From: Bradyrhizobium sp. 190
Lineage (GTDB): Bacteria; Pseudomonadota; Alphaproteobacteria; Rhizobiales; Xanthobacteraceae
NCBI RefSeq assembly: GCF_023073415.1
Contig: NZ_JADPJL010000012.1
Span: 1 to 64,000, forward strand
DNA: 64,000 nucleotides
Direction: 5' to 3'
Position numbers and translations under genes: made by a program. Below, in pieces: positions 42,039-50,903 of this stretch (position 1 is its first letter; every line of letters starts with the position of its first letter). Under the pieces are notes generated by a model. The model was not told where the DNA came from. It made no database searches and was given only the letters and a program-made list of their open reading frames with translations.

Positions 42039-42329
42039 TCATAGGGGTCTTCCACATCTGGCCGTCAGCATGATTGGTGGTGCGCGCGAACGCTTCGCCA
42101 ACAGCCACTGACCGGGCAGCCAATCCTCGTGGAAGCTAGCGCGGCGCGCGTGGCACAAGCCGTAGGTCAGGATTTCCTTGCGAAGGATAGCCAGCGCGCG
42201 CGAACGTCGCGCCGTCCCGGTCTGCGGGTCGATCGGCCAGGCGACGTCGCGACGTGCGTCGAAACGCACCAGCAGGCCCTTGCTCACATCCTGCTCCTTG
42301 CCAAAGACGATCAGCTCTTTTGCTCCCAT
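42039..42329 (-). CDS. Reading frame of unknown origin
   Basis: 96 residues, KELIVFGKEQDVSKGLLVRFDARRDVAWPIDPQTGTARRSRALAILRKEILTYGLCHARRA. Protein-like composition but no family recognised and no ribosome site. Lies among IS scraps; probably a remnant. Confidence 0.25.
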   Translation of the reverse strand: MGAKELIVFGKEQDVSKGLLVRFDARRDVAWPIDPQTGTARRSRALAILRKEILTYGLCHARRASFHEDWLPGQWLLAKRSRAPPIMLTARCGRPL

Positions 42330-42353
42330 CGGGAGCCTTGTCCGTGACAGGCC

Positions 42354-42458
42354 TCACAATCCACGCTGATTTCCGTAAAGGTCGTCGATCTTGGCCAGCT
42401 TCCTTTCGAGCTGCGCTTCGGCTGACGCTGTACGGATACCCGCCCTTTGGAGTACCGG
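42354..42458 (-). pseudogene. Scrap of the LQRAGxSTASAE coiled-coil protein
   Basis: VLQRAGIRTASAEAQLERKLAKIDDLYGNQRGL matches the C-terminal helix missing from the truncated gene at 9342-9479. It is joined in frame to an IS110 transposase scrap at 42459. Confidence 0.55.
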
Positions 42459-42793
42459 GACACTCGACGGGTGAATCACGTACGCTTCAATCTCGCGATC
42501 GCGTAGCCAGCGCACCAGCCGGAAGCCATCGCGGCCGACCTCATAGGCGACGGCGATCCGCTTGATCGTGTGTCCAGCCTGAGCGGCTTCCTTCGTCCAA
42601 CGATGGAGAAGCTGCAACAGTCCATCCTGGTCGGCCGTGAGCTTTTTTAGAGACTGGCGTTCGATTCCCGGCACGATCCGGCGACCAGCCAGCTCGACTG
42701 GCCCATCTCGATCGCCGCAATCAATGTGGCGTCTTGTTCGAGAGTACCGACTGATCTGCTAAAGTCGTTTCGCTGTGGCATGGACTGCTCCAT
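42459..42793 (-). pseudogene. IS110-family transposase remnant, frameshifted
   Basis: MEQSMPQRNDFSRSVGTLEQDATLIAAIEMGQSSWLVAG, then in another frame PGIERQSLKKLTADQDGLLQLLHRWTKEAAQAGHTIKRIAVAYEVGRDGFRLVRWLRDREIEAYVIHPSSV. This is the N-terminal RuvC-like (DEDD) domain of IS110 transposases with the EVGRDGF motif. One indel near 42680; everything after VIHPSSV is lost. Confidence 0.85.
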
Positions 42794-42881
42794 CGGTTGG
42801 CTGCAGCGATGATGGTGCCATTGCTTCTCTGCGCCCATAGGAAGTCGCAATTTCTTACACGCACAAACGTGCCAAAACCGC

Positions 42882-43106
42882 TCAACAAGCGAACGAGATC
42901 GGCGAACCGGCCGGAGGCGAATGATTGAACTCGATGTCTACACTCTCGCGCTTAGCAAGTGGGCGGTTATGGGAAAGGCTAACCCGGCATTGCTCTTCGG
43001 CACCAATAACTCCGCACATTTCGCGCCGATCGCGGCCGCGGTCGAGCAGTGCGCGACCGCGCTCGGCGATGGTCTGCAGCAGCTCGCCGAAGAACAAAGT
43101 GTTCAT
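42882..43106 (-). pseudogene. Truncated malonyl-CoA decarboxylase gene (first codons only)
   Basis: MNTLFFGELLQTIAERGRALLDRGRD matches the beginning of rhizobial malonyl-CoA decarboxylases. After about 27 residues the sequence becomes unrelated and stops at 42882; the normal protein is about 450 residues. Its ATG overlaps the stop of the TRAP large permease gene (ATGA), so it was the next gene of that operon. This is the basis for inferring malonate as substrate. Confidence 0.6.
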
Positions 43107-44428
43107 TTAGGCCCTATAGCAACACCCATCAGGTGATCAGGCAACCATGTGGCGATACTTGGGAAGATAGACATAATGATAATACCGACTATCATCATCA
43201 TGACATAGGGCACGGACCCCCACAGCACCGTCTTGGTGGGCACGTCCGGCGCTATGGCGTTGACCACGAACAGGTTCAGCCCGACCGGCGGGGTTATAAG
43301 CCCGATTTCCATATTGATGGTCACTATGACGCCGAACCAGACCGGGTCGAAACCGGCGGCCGTAATTATCGGCAGCAGGATCGGTGCGGTCATCAGGATG
43401 ATGCCGGCGGGCGGAATGAAGCAGCCGCATACCAGCAGGAAGACGTTGATGAGTCCCATCAGCACCCAGCGATTGAGCTGAGCGTCGGCAATGGACTGCG
43501 CCAGCGTCTGGGTGATGTAGAGCGAGGTCAGCATGTAGCCGAACAGCACGGCGGTCGCGATGATCATCAGAATCATCACCGACTCGCGCGTCGTCGAGCG
43601 CAGTATCTGCCACCAGGCCGTCGGGCTCCACATCCGGTAGATTACTACGGCCAGAAGGACGCACAGTGCGGCGCCGACGCCTGCCGCTTCCGACGGCGTC
43701 GCGATGCCGCCATACAGCACGTACATCACCCCGATCACGATCACCAGGAAGGGCGCAACTTTCGGAATCGATTCAAGCTTCTCGCGCCAGGTGAACCGGA
43801 ATCCTGCCTCGTATGCACGGAAGCCTTTGTACCAAATGTAGGCCAGCGTCCACAGCATGAAGAGGCCAGTCAGCAACAAGCCCGGCAGCACCCCGGCCAG
43901 GAACAGACGGCCGATAGAGGTTTCGGTCGCGATGCCGTAGAGGATGAAGGTGATCGACGGCGGGATCAGAATGCCGAGCGTGCCGCCGGCGCAGATCGAC
44001 CCGGTTGCCACTTCGTCCGGATAACCACGGGCGCGCATCTCCGGTATGCCCATCTTGCCAATGGCGGCGCAGGTTGCCGGCGAGGAGCCGGTCAGCGCCG
44101 CGAACAGCGCGCAAGCGCCGATATTGGAAATCACCAGCCCGCCAGGCACCCGGTAAAGCCAGCGATCGAGCGCGATATAGAGATCCTTGCCGGCCGGCGA
44201 CGAGCCGATCGCCGCCCCCATCATGATGAACATCGGAATGGAAACGAGCGTGAAATCATTCAAGCCCGAATAGAGCGTCTCTGCCGCAACCCGCAGCGAA
44301 TCGGTGCCTTGGAACAGCACCAGAAACGCAACGCCAACGGCGCCGAGCGCAAAGGCGACCGGCGCGCCGGTCAGTAGTACCAGCACCGTGGTGACGAGCA
44401 CGAGGACGCCTTGAGCAGCCGGGCTCAT
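43103..44428 (-). CDS. dctM: TRAP transporter large permease (DctM type)
   Basis: 441 residues, 12 or so membrane helices. Seen: FTLVSIPMFIMMGAAIGSS, ALFAALTGSSPATCAAIGKMGIPEM, GSICAGGTLGILIPPSITFILYG and the second-half repeat CGCFIPPAGIILMTAPILLPI...GFDPVWFGVIVTINMEIGLITPPVGLNLFVV. It uses the sodium or proton gradient to drive uptake. Overlaps the small permease gene by ATGA and the decarboxylase start by ATGA, so all are one operon. Confidence 0.95.
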   Translation of the reverse strand: MSPAAQGVLVLVTTVLVLLTGAPVAFALGAVGVAFLVLFQGTDSLRVAAETLYSGLNDFTLVSIPMFIMMGAAIGSSPAGKDLYIALDRWLYRVPGGLVISNIGACALFAALTGSSPATCAAIGKMGIPEMRARGYPDEVATGSICAGGTLGILIPPSITFILYGIATETSIGRLFLAGVLPGLLLTGLFMLWTLAYIWYKGFRAYEAGFRFTWREKLESIPKVAPFLVIVIGVMYVLYGGIATPSEAAGVGAALCVLLAVVIYRMWSPTAWWQILRSTTRESVMILMIIATAVLFGYMLTSLYITQTLAQSIADAQLNRWVLMGLINVFLLVCGCFIPPAGIILMTAPILLPIITAAGFDPVWFGVIVTINMEIGLITPPVGLNLFVVNAIAPDVPTKTVLWGSVPYVMMMIVGIIIMSIFPSIATWLPDHLMGVAIGPK

Positions 44429-45000
44429 ATGCCGACTCCCGGAATGTTCACATCGGTCCCGCTCTCAGGCAGGCTTGCGTCGACGGAGCGCTCATTAACC
44501 TCGATGCCAAATGGCGGCTCGCGGCCGGTGAGCAGATTGAGCAGATCGGCGACATACTGCAGCGTGAGAATCCCCAAGCCCACCGGCATGGCACCGTAGG
44601 GAATCCACAGCCGCGCTCGCCACATGGTATCGGACACCCACCGGCCCTCGTAGGCCTCATACCAGAATTGAAAGGTGAGCACGGTCATTAACAGACAAAA
44701 GCCCAGCGAGACCGTGATCGCGCAAATGGCGAGCCAGTATCGCGCGCGTTCGCCGACATAGATCGGCAACACATCCACGTTCACGTGGCCCTTGGTCAGC
44801 AGCACGTACGGCGCGCCGATGAAGGTGGCCGCAATCAGGCTGTAGGTGACGAAATCGGTCTGCCAGATCGTGTTCGCGCCGAGCACATAGCGGATGAACA
44901 CCATCTGACAGACAATGATCACGGCGACCGCCGTCAATGCTGCCGCGAAAATTCCGCAGGCTTGCGATATCAGCGTTACAAGTCGATTGAGAATGTTCAT
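44425..45000 (-). CDS. dctQ: TRAP transporter small permease (DctQ type)
   Basis: 191 residues with four helices: IFAAALTAVAVIIVCQMVFIRYVLG, FVTYSLIAATFIGAPYVLLTKGHVNVDVL (typical DctQ motif), WLAICAITVSLGFCLLMTVL and LWIPYGAMPVGLGILTLQYV. Assists folding of the transport complex. Between dctP and dctM in the expected order; longer tail than usual (PFGIEVNERSVDASLPES). Confidence 0.93.
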   Translation of the reverse strand: MNILNRLVTLISQACGIFAAALTAVAVIIVCQMVFIRYVLGANTIWQTDFVTYSLIAATFIGAPYVLLTKGHVNVDVLPIYVGERARYWLAICAITVSLGFCLLMTVLTFQFWYEAYEGRWVSDTMWRARLWIPYGAMPVGLGILTLQYVADLLNLLTGREPPFGIEVNERSVDASLPESGTDVNIPGVGI

Positions 45001-45071
45001 CCGTCCCCCCGCTCCTGTGAGCGCAAAGAGATTGACCGGCGAACGGCCGGCCGATCCTTATCGAAGGAGCG

Positions 45072-46067
45072 TTACTTGACTGCCAACGCCTCGTCGATCA
45101 GCTTCTTGCCGTCGGGCACTTCCTTGGCGAACTCGGCGTAAGAGCTTTTTTGTGCCACGTCGAGCCAAGCCTGGTACTCAGCCGCCGACAGGGTAATGAC
45201 TTCGATCTTGTTGTCCTGGAAGGTCTTGACCATCTTTTCGTCGAGACCCTTGCTCTCCTTCGCGAAATATTCTTCCGACTTCTTGCCGGCCTTGAGCAGC
45301 ACGTCCTGTTGCTGCTTGTTGAGCTTGCCGAATGCCTTCTTCGACATCAACACCGGCTCGTACATGAACCACAGCGCATTTTCGCCCGGAGCGGTGATGC
45401 ACTTGACCTGTTCGTAGATGCGGAACGAGACGAAACTGCCGGTCGAGGTGTCGGTGGCCTCCGCGACGCCCGTCTGCAGCGCGTTATAGACTTCGTTCGA
45501 CGGGATCGAGACGATCGAAGCGCCTGCGGCCTGCCACATGGCCGCGAAGGTTGGGCCGGCGGAGCGGATCTTCACGCCCTTGATGTCTTCCGGCTTGCGG
45601 ATGCAGCCTTTCTTGGAGGCCACAGCGCCGGCGAGCCAGGCATCGGCGAGCACGATGACGCCGGCCTTCTCGATCTTGGCCTTGATGTCCTTCATGAACG
45701 GCGAGTTCGCCATTCGCGCGGCGCGGTCATGGCTGCGGACGAGGCCCGGCATCAGAGTAGCACCGAAGTCACGCACCTTGCCGCTGGCGTAATCGAGCGG
45801 GAATGACGAGATGTCGAGTTGGCCGTTGACCATGGCGTTCCACTGGTCGTTCGGCTTGAATAACGAGGCGCCCGGATAGACCTGGATATCGAGGCCGACA
45901 TTGGCGGCCTTGGCTTCCTTGGCGATGATTTGCACCATCTCGTCACGCGGATCGCCCTTGCCGCCCGGAAATTGGTGAGAGGCTTTCAGCGTCACTTGCG
46001 CTTGAACCGGTACCGACATCAGGATGGCGACTGCCGCGGCGAAAAATATTGTCGTGACGTTCCTCAT
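45072..46067 (-). CDS. dctP: TRAP transporter substrate-binding protein (DctP type)
   Basis: 331 residues from ATG 46067 (GAAGGAA eight bases before). Signal peptide MRNVTTIFFAAAVAILMSVPVQAQ. DctP fold with KASHQFPGGKGDPRDEMVQ, VYPGASLFKPNDQWNAMVNGQLDIS and GVKIRSAGPTFAAMWQAAGASIVSIPSNEVYNALQTGVAEATDTS, whose conserved arginine (KIRSAG) binds the carboxylate. Because the next gene of the operon was a malonyl-CoA decarboxylase, malonate is the likely ligand, as in matPQMAB of Sinorhizobium meliloti; other dicarboxylates remain possible. Confidence 0.93.
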   Translation of the reverse strand: MRNVTTIFFAAAVAILMSVPVQAQVTLKASHQFPGGKGDPRDEMVQIIAKEAKAANVGLDIQVYPGASLFKPNDQWNAMVNGQLDISSFPLDYASGKVRDFGATLMPGLVRSHDRAARMANSPFMKDIKAKIEKAGVIVLADAWLAGAVASKKGCIRKPEDIKGVKIRSAGPTFAAMWQAAGASIVSIPSNEVYNALQTGVAEATDTSTGSFVSFRIYEQVKCITAPGENALWFMYEPVLMSKKAFGKLNKQQQDVLLKAGKKSEEYFAKESKGLDEKMVKTFQDNKIEVITLSAAEYQAWLDVAQKSSYAEFAKEVPDGKKLIDEALAVK

Positions 46068-46284
46068 GTTGTGTTCCTTCTCCATGGAGGCTTTATTGGC
46101 AGTGAGCGTACCGCTGCGTTTGGTCGATCGAACAATAACCAAATTTGCCCGTCGCGCCCAATTTCACATTGGGCCACCGGTGCGGCACGGCGCCATAGGG
46201 CCCGCGCTCCTATAACCCATGCAACCAATACACTATTCCGGCTATGGCCAGCGCCGACCGATGATCTTATGACGCTGAGTCTGC

Positions 46285-46403
46285 GATGCTCAACGATTTT
46301 GAGGTCAACGAGCGTTTTTCTAAAGGTCTGGAGATCAACAAGCGCGCCTTCCTCGTCGGCACCCATCAGTCGGCTATATCCAGCGACATCCGCCGAAACA
46401 TGA
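46285..46403 (-). pseudogene. N-terminal scrap of an adenylate cyclase gene
   Basis: The minus strand reads VSADVAGYSRLMGADEEGALVDLQTFRKTLVDLKIVEH, the beginning of a class III cyclase like that at 17928-19697 (ALAADIAGYSRLMGADEEG). The rest, including the second metal Asp, is missing. Lies directly upstream of the TRAP operon. Confidence 0.8.
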
Positions 46404-46619
46404 CCCCTCCAATGTCATGTGGATCAAAGACTTATCATGCAGATCGGCGTCGGGACCACACGCCGAACAGCAGCCGAAGCCCGCACGCGCCAGGTAAGCG
46501 ATTTAGATTGTCGCTGGTAACCTCTGTCGCGGCGCTTTTGAAGGCTTCGACCAGCACTCGACTAGCCCATTCTTCACCACGGGTCGGGGCCATGACCTCA
46601 AGCACCGCCTCGTTGATCT

Positions 46620-46724
46620 CTAGGCCCTCCTTCTGCGGGGGCGCCCGCCCTTGTACCGCATGCCGACCGTGAGGTCGTCGAACCATTGGATCATGAGATC
46701 CTCCACGACAGAGCCTGTAAACAT
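46620..46724 (-). pseudogene. Possible N-terminal scrap of a MaoC-type dehydratase
   Basis: 34 residues; MIQWFDDLTVGMRYKGG resembles the opening of MaoC-like hydratases (W(F/E)(D/E)D(F/L)TVG). It stops at once after a frame change. Weak. Confidence 0.3.
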
Positions 46725-46910
46725 TGTGCCCCCGTAGTAGCATTGGAGCAAGCGGCGGCGGCCGACCCCAAGTCATCGAAATCCGCGAACTTTCGCCGCG
46801 CTCAGGTTCTGATGAGGGATAACATCGATTTAGACAAGCACGTTCACGACGCCTCGTATTGTTTCAAAAGGCCAGCACACCGCCGGTTGCTGTGGGCAAA
46901 CCTTGGCGGT

Positions 46911-47119
46911 AGCGCGTGCAGTGCGCGTCGACATTTCGCCAAGTCGCCTATTGCTACCCGGATCGACGAAGTGCGCTTGCCTCCCTGCCGCAGATCGCCT
47001 TGGACCGTAAACGTCCTTTTCCGCTTTCCGACTACAACAAAGAAGCCCTTGAGCTCGGTATCTCTGGCCAGATACCAGCCGTCCTTCGGAGCGGGTAGTC
47101 GAGCGATTGCCTCGTCAGA
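46911..47119 (-). pseudogene. N-terminal scrap of an integrase, duplicate of 50441-50650
   Basis: Reads SDEAIARLPAPKDGWYLARDTELKGFFVVVGKRKRTFTVQGDLRQGGKR.SSIRVAIGD, almost the same as the first 60 residues of the intact integrase at 49320-50681. About 200 bases are a direct repeat of roughly 85-90 percent identity by eye. No catalytic domain follows. Confidence 0.9.
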
Positions 47120-47353
47120 CGCCAGAGTGGAAGACGGTGCCGGTAGTCGAGGAACTGCGGGTGAATTGTTTGGTCGACGAAAAATATTCCACGATCGGTG
47201 GGGACGGTGACGGCCGTCACGCATCAACACCGCTGGAAGCCTTACAGGAGCGCACACCCTTGTTTGTCGGGGATATCCTGACGCAAGCGGAGGCCAAGGT
47301 CGGGTACAACACGGAACGATTCGATTGGTGGGATTTCGGGACAGGGCGATCGA

Positions 47354-47614
47354 ATGGAAGAATGCGCGAGAAAGGCGTGGGTCGTAAGCATCGGCCGGCG
47401 CCAAAGAGGTGGTGTATTCTTTGAGTACTGCTTTTTCTACGTGGGGCATCCGACCAGGCAATCGGCAGTGGACGCAGTGCGCCGCAGTCTGAGTTCGCAA
47501 ATCGATCTTCGGCGGGTGAAAGCAGAGCGGGAGTTGAGTTCAGACGAAATCGCCAAGGAAGGCTTGCGATACCGGCAAGTGAAGTATGCTGCTAAAGGCT
47601 CCGCCCCGCCGTGA
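47354..47614 (+). CDS. Hypothetical protein, 86 aa
   Basis: FEYCFFYVGHPTRQSAVDAVRRSLSSQIDLRRVKAERELSSDEIAKEGLRYRQVKYAAKGSAPP looks protein-like and charged. No domain recognised, start uncertain. Possibly a remnant beside the integrase scrap. Confidence 0.3.
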   Translation: MEECARKAWVVSIGRRQRGGVFFEYCFFYVGHPTRQSAVDAVRRSLSSQIDLRRVKAERELSSDEIAKEGLRYRQVKYAAKGSAPP

Positions 47615-47804
47615 AGAAGCTTGGAGGATCAATTCCTCTCCTCCGGCCGGAGCGGCCATGGTTCGTCGTTTAGCCCCTTGTGCGACAGCCTTGGTCGCGT
47701 CTGGTCGCGGCTCGGTGCAAGCGCTTCTTTTGTGAAAAGGAAAGCGGCACTAAGGATAATCGCCGCGTTCTCACACCAACTTCTCACTGCGGCCAGGCGA
47801 TATC

Positions 47805-48200
47805 GTGATTGTGTCGGCTCTCGATCGTCTCACGCGGGGCGGCCCCTTCAAGATGCTGAGCGTCCTCGCCGAGATCACATCGCGTGGTGCGGCTTATAAA
47901 TTTCTGGCGGAGCCGTGGGCGGACACCACGCACGAATTGGGCGAAGTGCTAGCCGCACTGGTCGGGTACATCGCTCGAAAGACACGAGAGGACATTCTTG
48001 GGCGGACCGCCGCCGGTCGCGAGCGAGCCCGGCTGCGCGGTGTGAAGTTTGGCGCAGCCCAAGCTCTGCCGGAGCAACAAAGTCAGGCGCTTCGCCGACG
48101 CCAATCCGGAGAGCGCCTGAAGTCAATAGCGGCCTGTTTCAAGGTCAGCTCGACGATGATAGCCAGGCTCAAGCCGAAAGCGTCTAGAAACGCCTCCTAG
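47805..48200 (+). pseudogene. Serine resolvase/invertase lacking its catalytic N-terminus
   Basis: 131 residues reading (RPGD)IVIVSALDRLTRGGPFKMLSVLAEITSRGA, then GEVLAALVGYIARKTREDILGRTAAGRERARLRGVKFG, and a C-terminal HTH (RRRQSGERLKSIAACFKVSSTMIARL). The first 60 or so residues with the catalytic serine are missing and the upstream DNA does not supply them. A small Tn3/Gin-type resolvase relic, different from the large recombinase at 6450. Confidence 0.85.
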
Positions 48201-48224
48201 CGTGGTTTCCGGGTCAAGCCACGG

Positions 48225-48248
48225 CCAATGCCCAGACCTGGGCATTGG
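48225..48248. repeat. Perfect 11-base inverted repeat
   Basis: CCAATGCCCAG and CTGGGCATTGG separated by two bases; one further outer pair. It lies 25 bases after the resolvase relic stop. Could be a terminator stem, a recombinase site or an IS end. Confidence 0.6.
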
Positions 48249-48350
48249 CGATGCCCGGCCCATTGCGCCGTCACAGATGGCACGTCAAGGGCGGCTTGCC
48301 GCTCGTATCACCTTTGATGTGGCGACGGGACGGAGCTGCCCCGGCAAGGA

Positions 48351-49064
48351 TCACTCGGCCGAGTTCACGCGGATTTCGGATTGGACGAGCCTGCATCCCT
48401 TAGCTTCGGCGCAGCGGTCCATCGGAACAACAAGCATCTCCCTCAACCGGCGTTGCTTCTCTCCTTGGGAAAAAGGGGGCGCTAACTGATCGGCTCTTCT
48501 CCGAATCTCACTTTCCAAAGCGGCTCGCTGGTCAAGAGTAAGAGCCTTCCCAGCAGTCATTAAAAGGAAACCGACTAGGTCATGCCGCTGTAAGTCCAAA
48601 TCCAGAATGATGAGCCCGAAAGGACCATCGGGGATGCTCACCCGCTTGAAAATGCAATCATAGCTGTTCTGGCAAAGCGAATATTGCTTCAAGTTCACAT
48701 ACCGCATGCTGCATTCCGGAGGCGTTTCCAAACGAACGACGCAGACCGCCAGATCCGGCGGAGCATTTTTGTTGGGGATGGGAATGGCCGTCGGACCGCG
48801 CCCCCCGCCAAGGCCTGGAATGCCGTCCCAGGGCTCTCCGTTGGCCTTCGTGTGGTCGGCCGCCACGGTGATGCTGATGGGTTCCCCTTCACCGGCTAGG
48901 CAGTAGGCGGGGAACACCAAAATGAACAAAATGGCCCACAAAGACCATCGGCTTATGCGCGAATGCCAACTAGCGACTCGGTAAGAGCGCCTGAACAAGC
49001 ACAACTGGTGTGTTTGCATATTGCGCATCCGACAGGTTTTTCCTGACGCGGGCTCGCGGTTCAT
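48351..49064 (-). CDS. Exported hypothetical protein
   Basis: 237 residues. Hydrophobic signal/anchor WSLWAILFILVFPAYCLAGEG at about 40-60 after a long basic start (the true start may be one of the methionines at residues 13 or 16). The mature part has PPDLAVCVVRLE...ECSMRYVNLKQYSLCQNSYDCIFKRVSIPDGPFGLIILDLDLQRHDLVG, a strand-rich section resembling a C2-like domain, and ends with a charged helical region. No family assigned. Confidence 0.6.
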   Translation of the reverse strand: MNREPASGKTCRMRNMQTHQLCLFRRSYRVASWHSRISRWSLWAILFILVFPAYCLAGEGEPISITVAADHTKANGEPWDGIPGLGGGRGPTAIPIPNKNAPPDLAVCVVRLETPPECSMRYVNLKQYSLCQNSYDCIFKRVSIPDGPFGLIILDLDLQRHDLVGFLLMTAGKALTLDQRAALESEIRRRADQLAPPFSQGEKQRRLREMLVVPMDRCAEAKGCRLVQSEIRVNSAE

Positions 49065-49319
49065 TGATCATCCCTTTGCGAGATCAACATATTCTCGCGT
49101 ACGGGTGCGTCAACGCCTAAGCGACAAGCTCTATGGCAGAGCGCCTAAGAGAGGTACTTGTGAATTAAGCGGATTTTGATTCCGCAGTATGTAAGTCGCC
49201 GAGCTTTGGGTAATACTTCAAACCGGCACCATCAGCGAATGTCGGTATCGGTGGGTGCGAGTCCTCGATTTGAACCTATTTCCGATTGCCTTGCCTGGAG
49301 TTCACTCCGACCGCTAGCT

Positions 49320-50681
49320 TCAGGCGGCCTCGCGCCCGAATGCCCCATCAGCCAGGGCGCCGTTGGGTTCGATCTGAAGAGTTCGGCGTGAGGCTCTGCG
49401 ACCAAGCCAATTGCGAACTGTGGTCTTTCGGACAAGCGTTTCCCCCAGAGCCGCAAATACAGCCCCACTGATTGCTTGCTGTTGGCTGCGCAGATGATCT
49501 TCGAGGAGTTTGTGCCGGGTGATGTAGCCGGCATTCACGCCGGGAATGGCATGGTTCATCAGCAGCTTTGCATCGAACTCCGACACGCCGGCCGCGGTCG
49601 CAATAGTTCGGAAGCTCTGGCGAAGATCGTTGCCCCACTTCGACAGCGTGCCTCGATCCTCCTTTTGCTCGACGAGGTGCCCTGATGCGCTGTCGGCGGG
49701 GAATATCCATTCTGCAGCCTGCGACGGATACATCTGCCGCCCGCAACGCATGGCCCGAACCAGGCACAGGACCATTTCGCGTGAGAGCGGGATATCGAAA
49801 GCCCGCTTGGCGCCGCCTTTGGGCTTGGGGATATGCACCATGCGCCGTCCAAAATTGACGTGGTTGGGTTGGATCTCCTGCAGCGCGGTAGGCCGACACC
49901 CGGAGAGCAACGTGAACAGATGGAACTCGCGGCGGATCGGATTGTCGAGAGCCGCCAATTCGGCAAACCATCCTTTCAGGTCACTGGTCCCCATCCCCGT
50001 GTCGCGACGGTTCTCTCCGTTCCAATCAATCGCATTGACGGGATTGTCGGCGGGCAATGATTTGTTGGATTTGCGAGCGTGATTGTAGATGGCGCGCAAT
50101 GTTCGCATGCTGCCGTTAGCGATATAGGGGCCGCTTTCCTTCGTAATGTCGTCGTGCTTCGTAACCACTTTGACTGGATCTAAACTAAGTTCCAGCAGCG
50201 GCGAATCGAGCCATTCCACGAATACGCGTTCAACGTGATCCCTATAGCTTTCGATGGTGCGTTCGCTTCGGCCCTTCCGGATCATGTGGGCGTCCCGGTA
50301 TCGCTCCCAGGCTTGCCGGAGGGTGATCCCTCCCGAAGAAGCGGTAGCACCCCCCTCGGCGGTTGCTGGCTCACCCGTTGCCGAGCCGAGCTTGTTGGCT
50401 TTCGGATGCTGTCCTCGGCTGATTTGTGCCAAATAGTCCTTGGCGGTAGCGCGTGCCGAGCGCGTCGATATTTCGCTAGTGTCGCCTATCGCTACCCGGA
50501 TCGACGAGGCGCGCTTGCCTCCCTGTCGCAGGTCGCCTTGGACCGTAAACGTCCTTTTCCGCTTTCCAACGACGACGAAGAAGCCCTTCAGCTCGGTATC
50601 TCTGGCCAGATACCAGCCTTCTTTCGGAGCGGGCAGTCGAGCGATTGCCTTGTCGGTCAGCAGAATCCGGACATCAGCCAT
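49320..50681 (-). CDS. Tyrosine recombinase / island integrase
   Basis: 453 residues. N-terminal arm-binding domain (ILLTDKAIARLPAPKEGWYL...TFTVQGDLRQGGKR), core-binding SAM-like domain (LRQAWERYRDAHMIRKGRSERTIESYRDHV), and catalytic domain with LLSGCRPTALQEIQ (Arg), the Lys strand HIPKPKGGAKRAFDIPLS, LRQSFRTIATAAG (Arg) and MNHAIPGVNAGYI (His and nucleophile Tyr). Acts at tRNA-located att sites. It starts 175 bases from a tRNA-Arg 3' half, the usual position of an island integrase. Seems intact. Confidence 0.93.
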   Translation of the reverse strand: MADVRILLTDKAIARLPAPKEGWYLARDTELKGFFVVVGKRKRTFTVQGDLRQGGKRASSIRVAIGDTSEISTRSARATAKDYLAQISRGQHPKANKLGSATGEPATAEGGATASSGGITLRQAWERYRDAHMIRKGRSERTIESYRDHVERVFVEWLDSPLLELSLDPVKVVTKHDDITKESGPYIANGSMRTLRAIYNHARKSNKSLPADNPVNAIDWNGENRRDTGMGTSDLKGWFAELAALDNPIRREFHLFTLLSGCRPTALQEIQPNHVNFGRRMVHIPKPKGGAKRAFDIPLSREMVLCLVRAMRCGRQMYPSQAAEWIFPADSASGHLVEQKEDRGTLSKWGNDLRQSFRTIATAAGVSEFDAKLLMNHAIPGVNAGYITRHKLLEDHLRSQQQAISGAVFAALGETLVRKTTVRNWLGRRASRRTLQIEPNGALADGAFGREAA

Positions 50682-50856
50682 GGGGTAATCCAGGGACTAA
50701 AACGGTTTTCAAACGGTTTTGGCGAGGTGGGGAGTTCGGAGGTTTGGGCGCGACGGAGTGCGAAGATATGCGAGAAAGGCCCTAAAATAAAGGGCTACTT
50801 GCTCTCTCGTCGCGCTGCGGCGTACACTTGAAAAGTGCAGCGAAGGGATATTTTTG

Positions 50857-50903
50857 AACTACGAATCTGGGGGTCAGGAGTTCGAATCTCTTCGGGCGCG
50901 CCA
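50857..50903 (+). other. 3' half of tRNA-Arg(ACG): attachment-site remnant
   Basis: From the anticodon loop CTACGAA (anticodon ACG) onward: anticodon-stem side TCTGG, variable GGGTC, a T-arm with TTCGAAT loop, acceptor strand CGGGCGC, G and CCA. Upstream of the loop the sequence is unrelated, so no functional tRNA exists here. A partial 3' tRNA beside an integrase is the signature of an att site; the full tRNA should lie at the other end of the element. Confidence 0.8.

Noticed and set aside
43049..44377. Long plus-strand frame of 442 codons
   Set aside because: It is antisense to the TRAP large permease; His/Arg-rich composition without any domain.
47107..47424. Plus-strand frame with LEALQERTPLFVGD, like the end of fructose-1,6-bisphosphatase
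   Set aside because: The match is one short motif, and the neighbouring conserved residues are absent.
49140..49270. tRNA-Gln-like anticodon arm (CGGATTTTGATTCCG)
   Set aside because: No matching acceptor or T-arm at the proper distance; probably chance.
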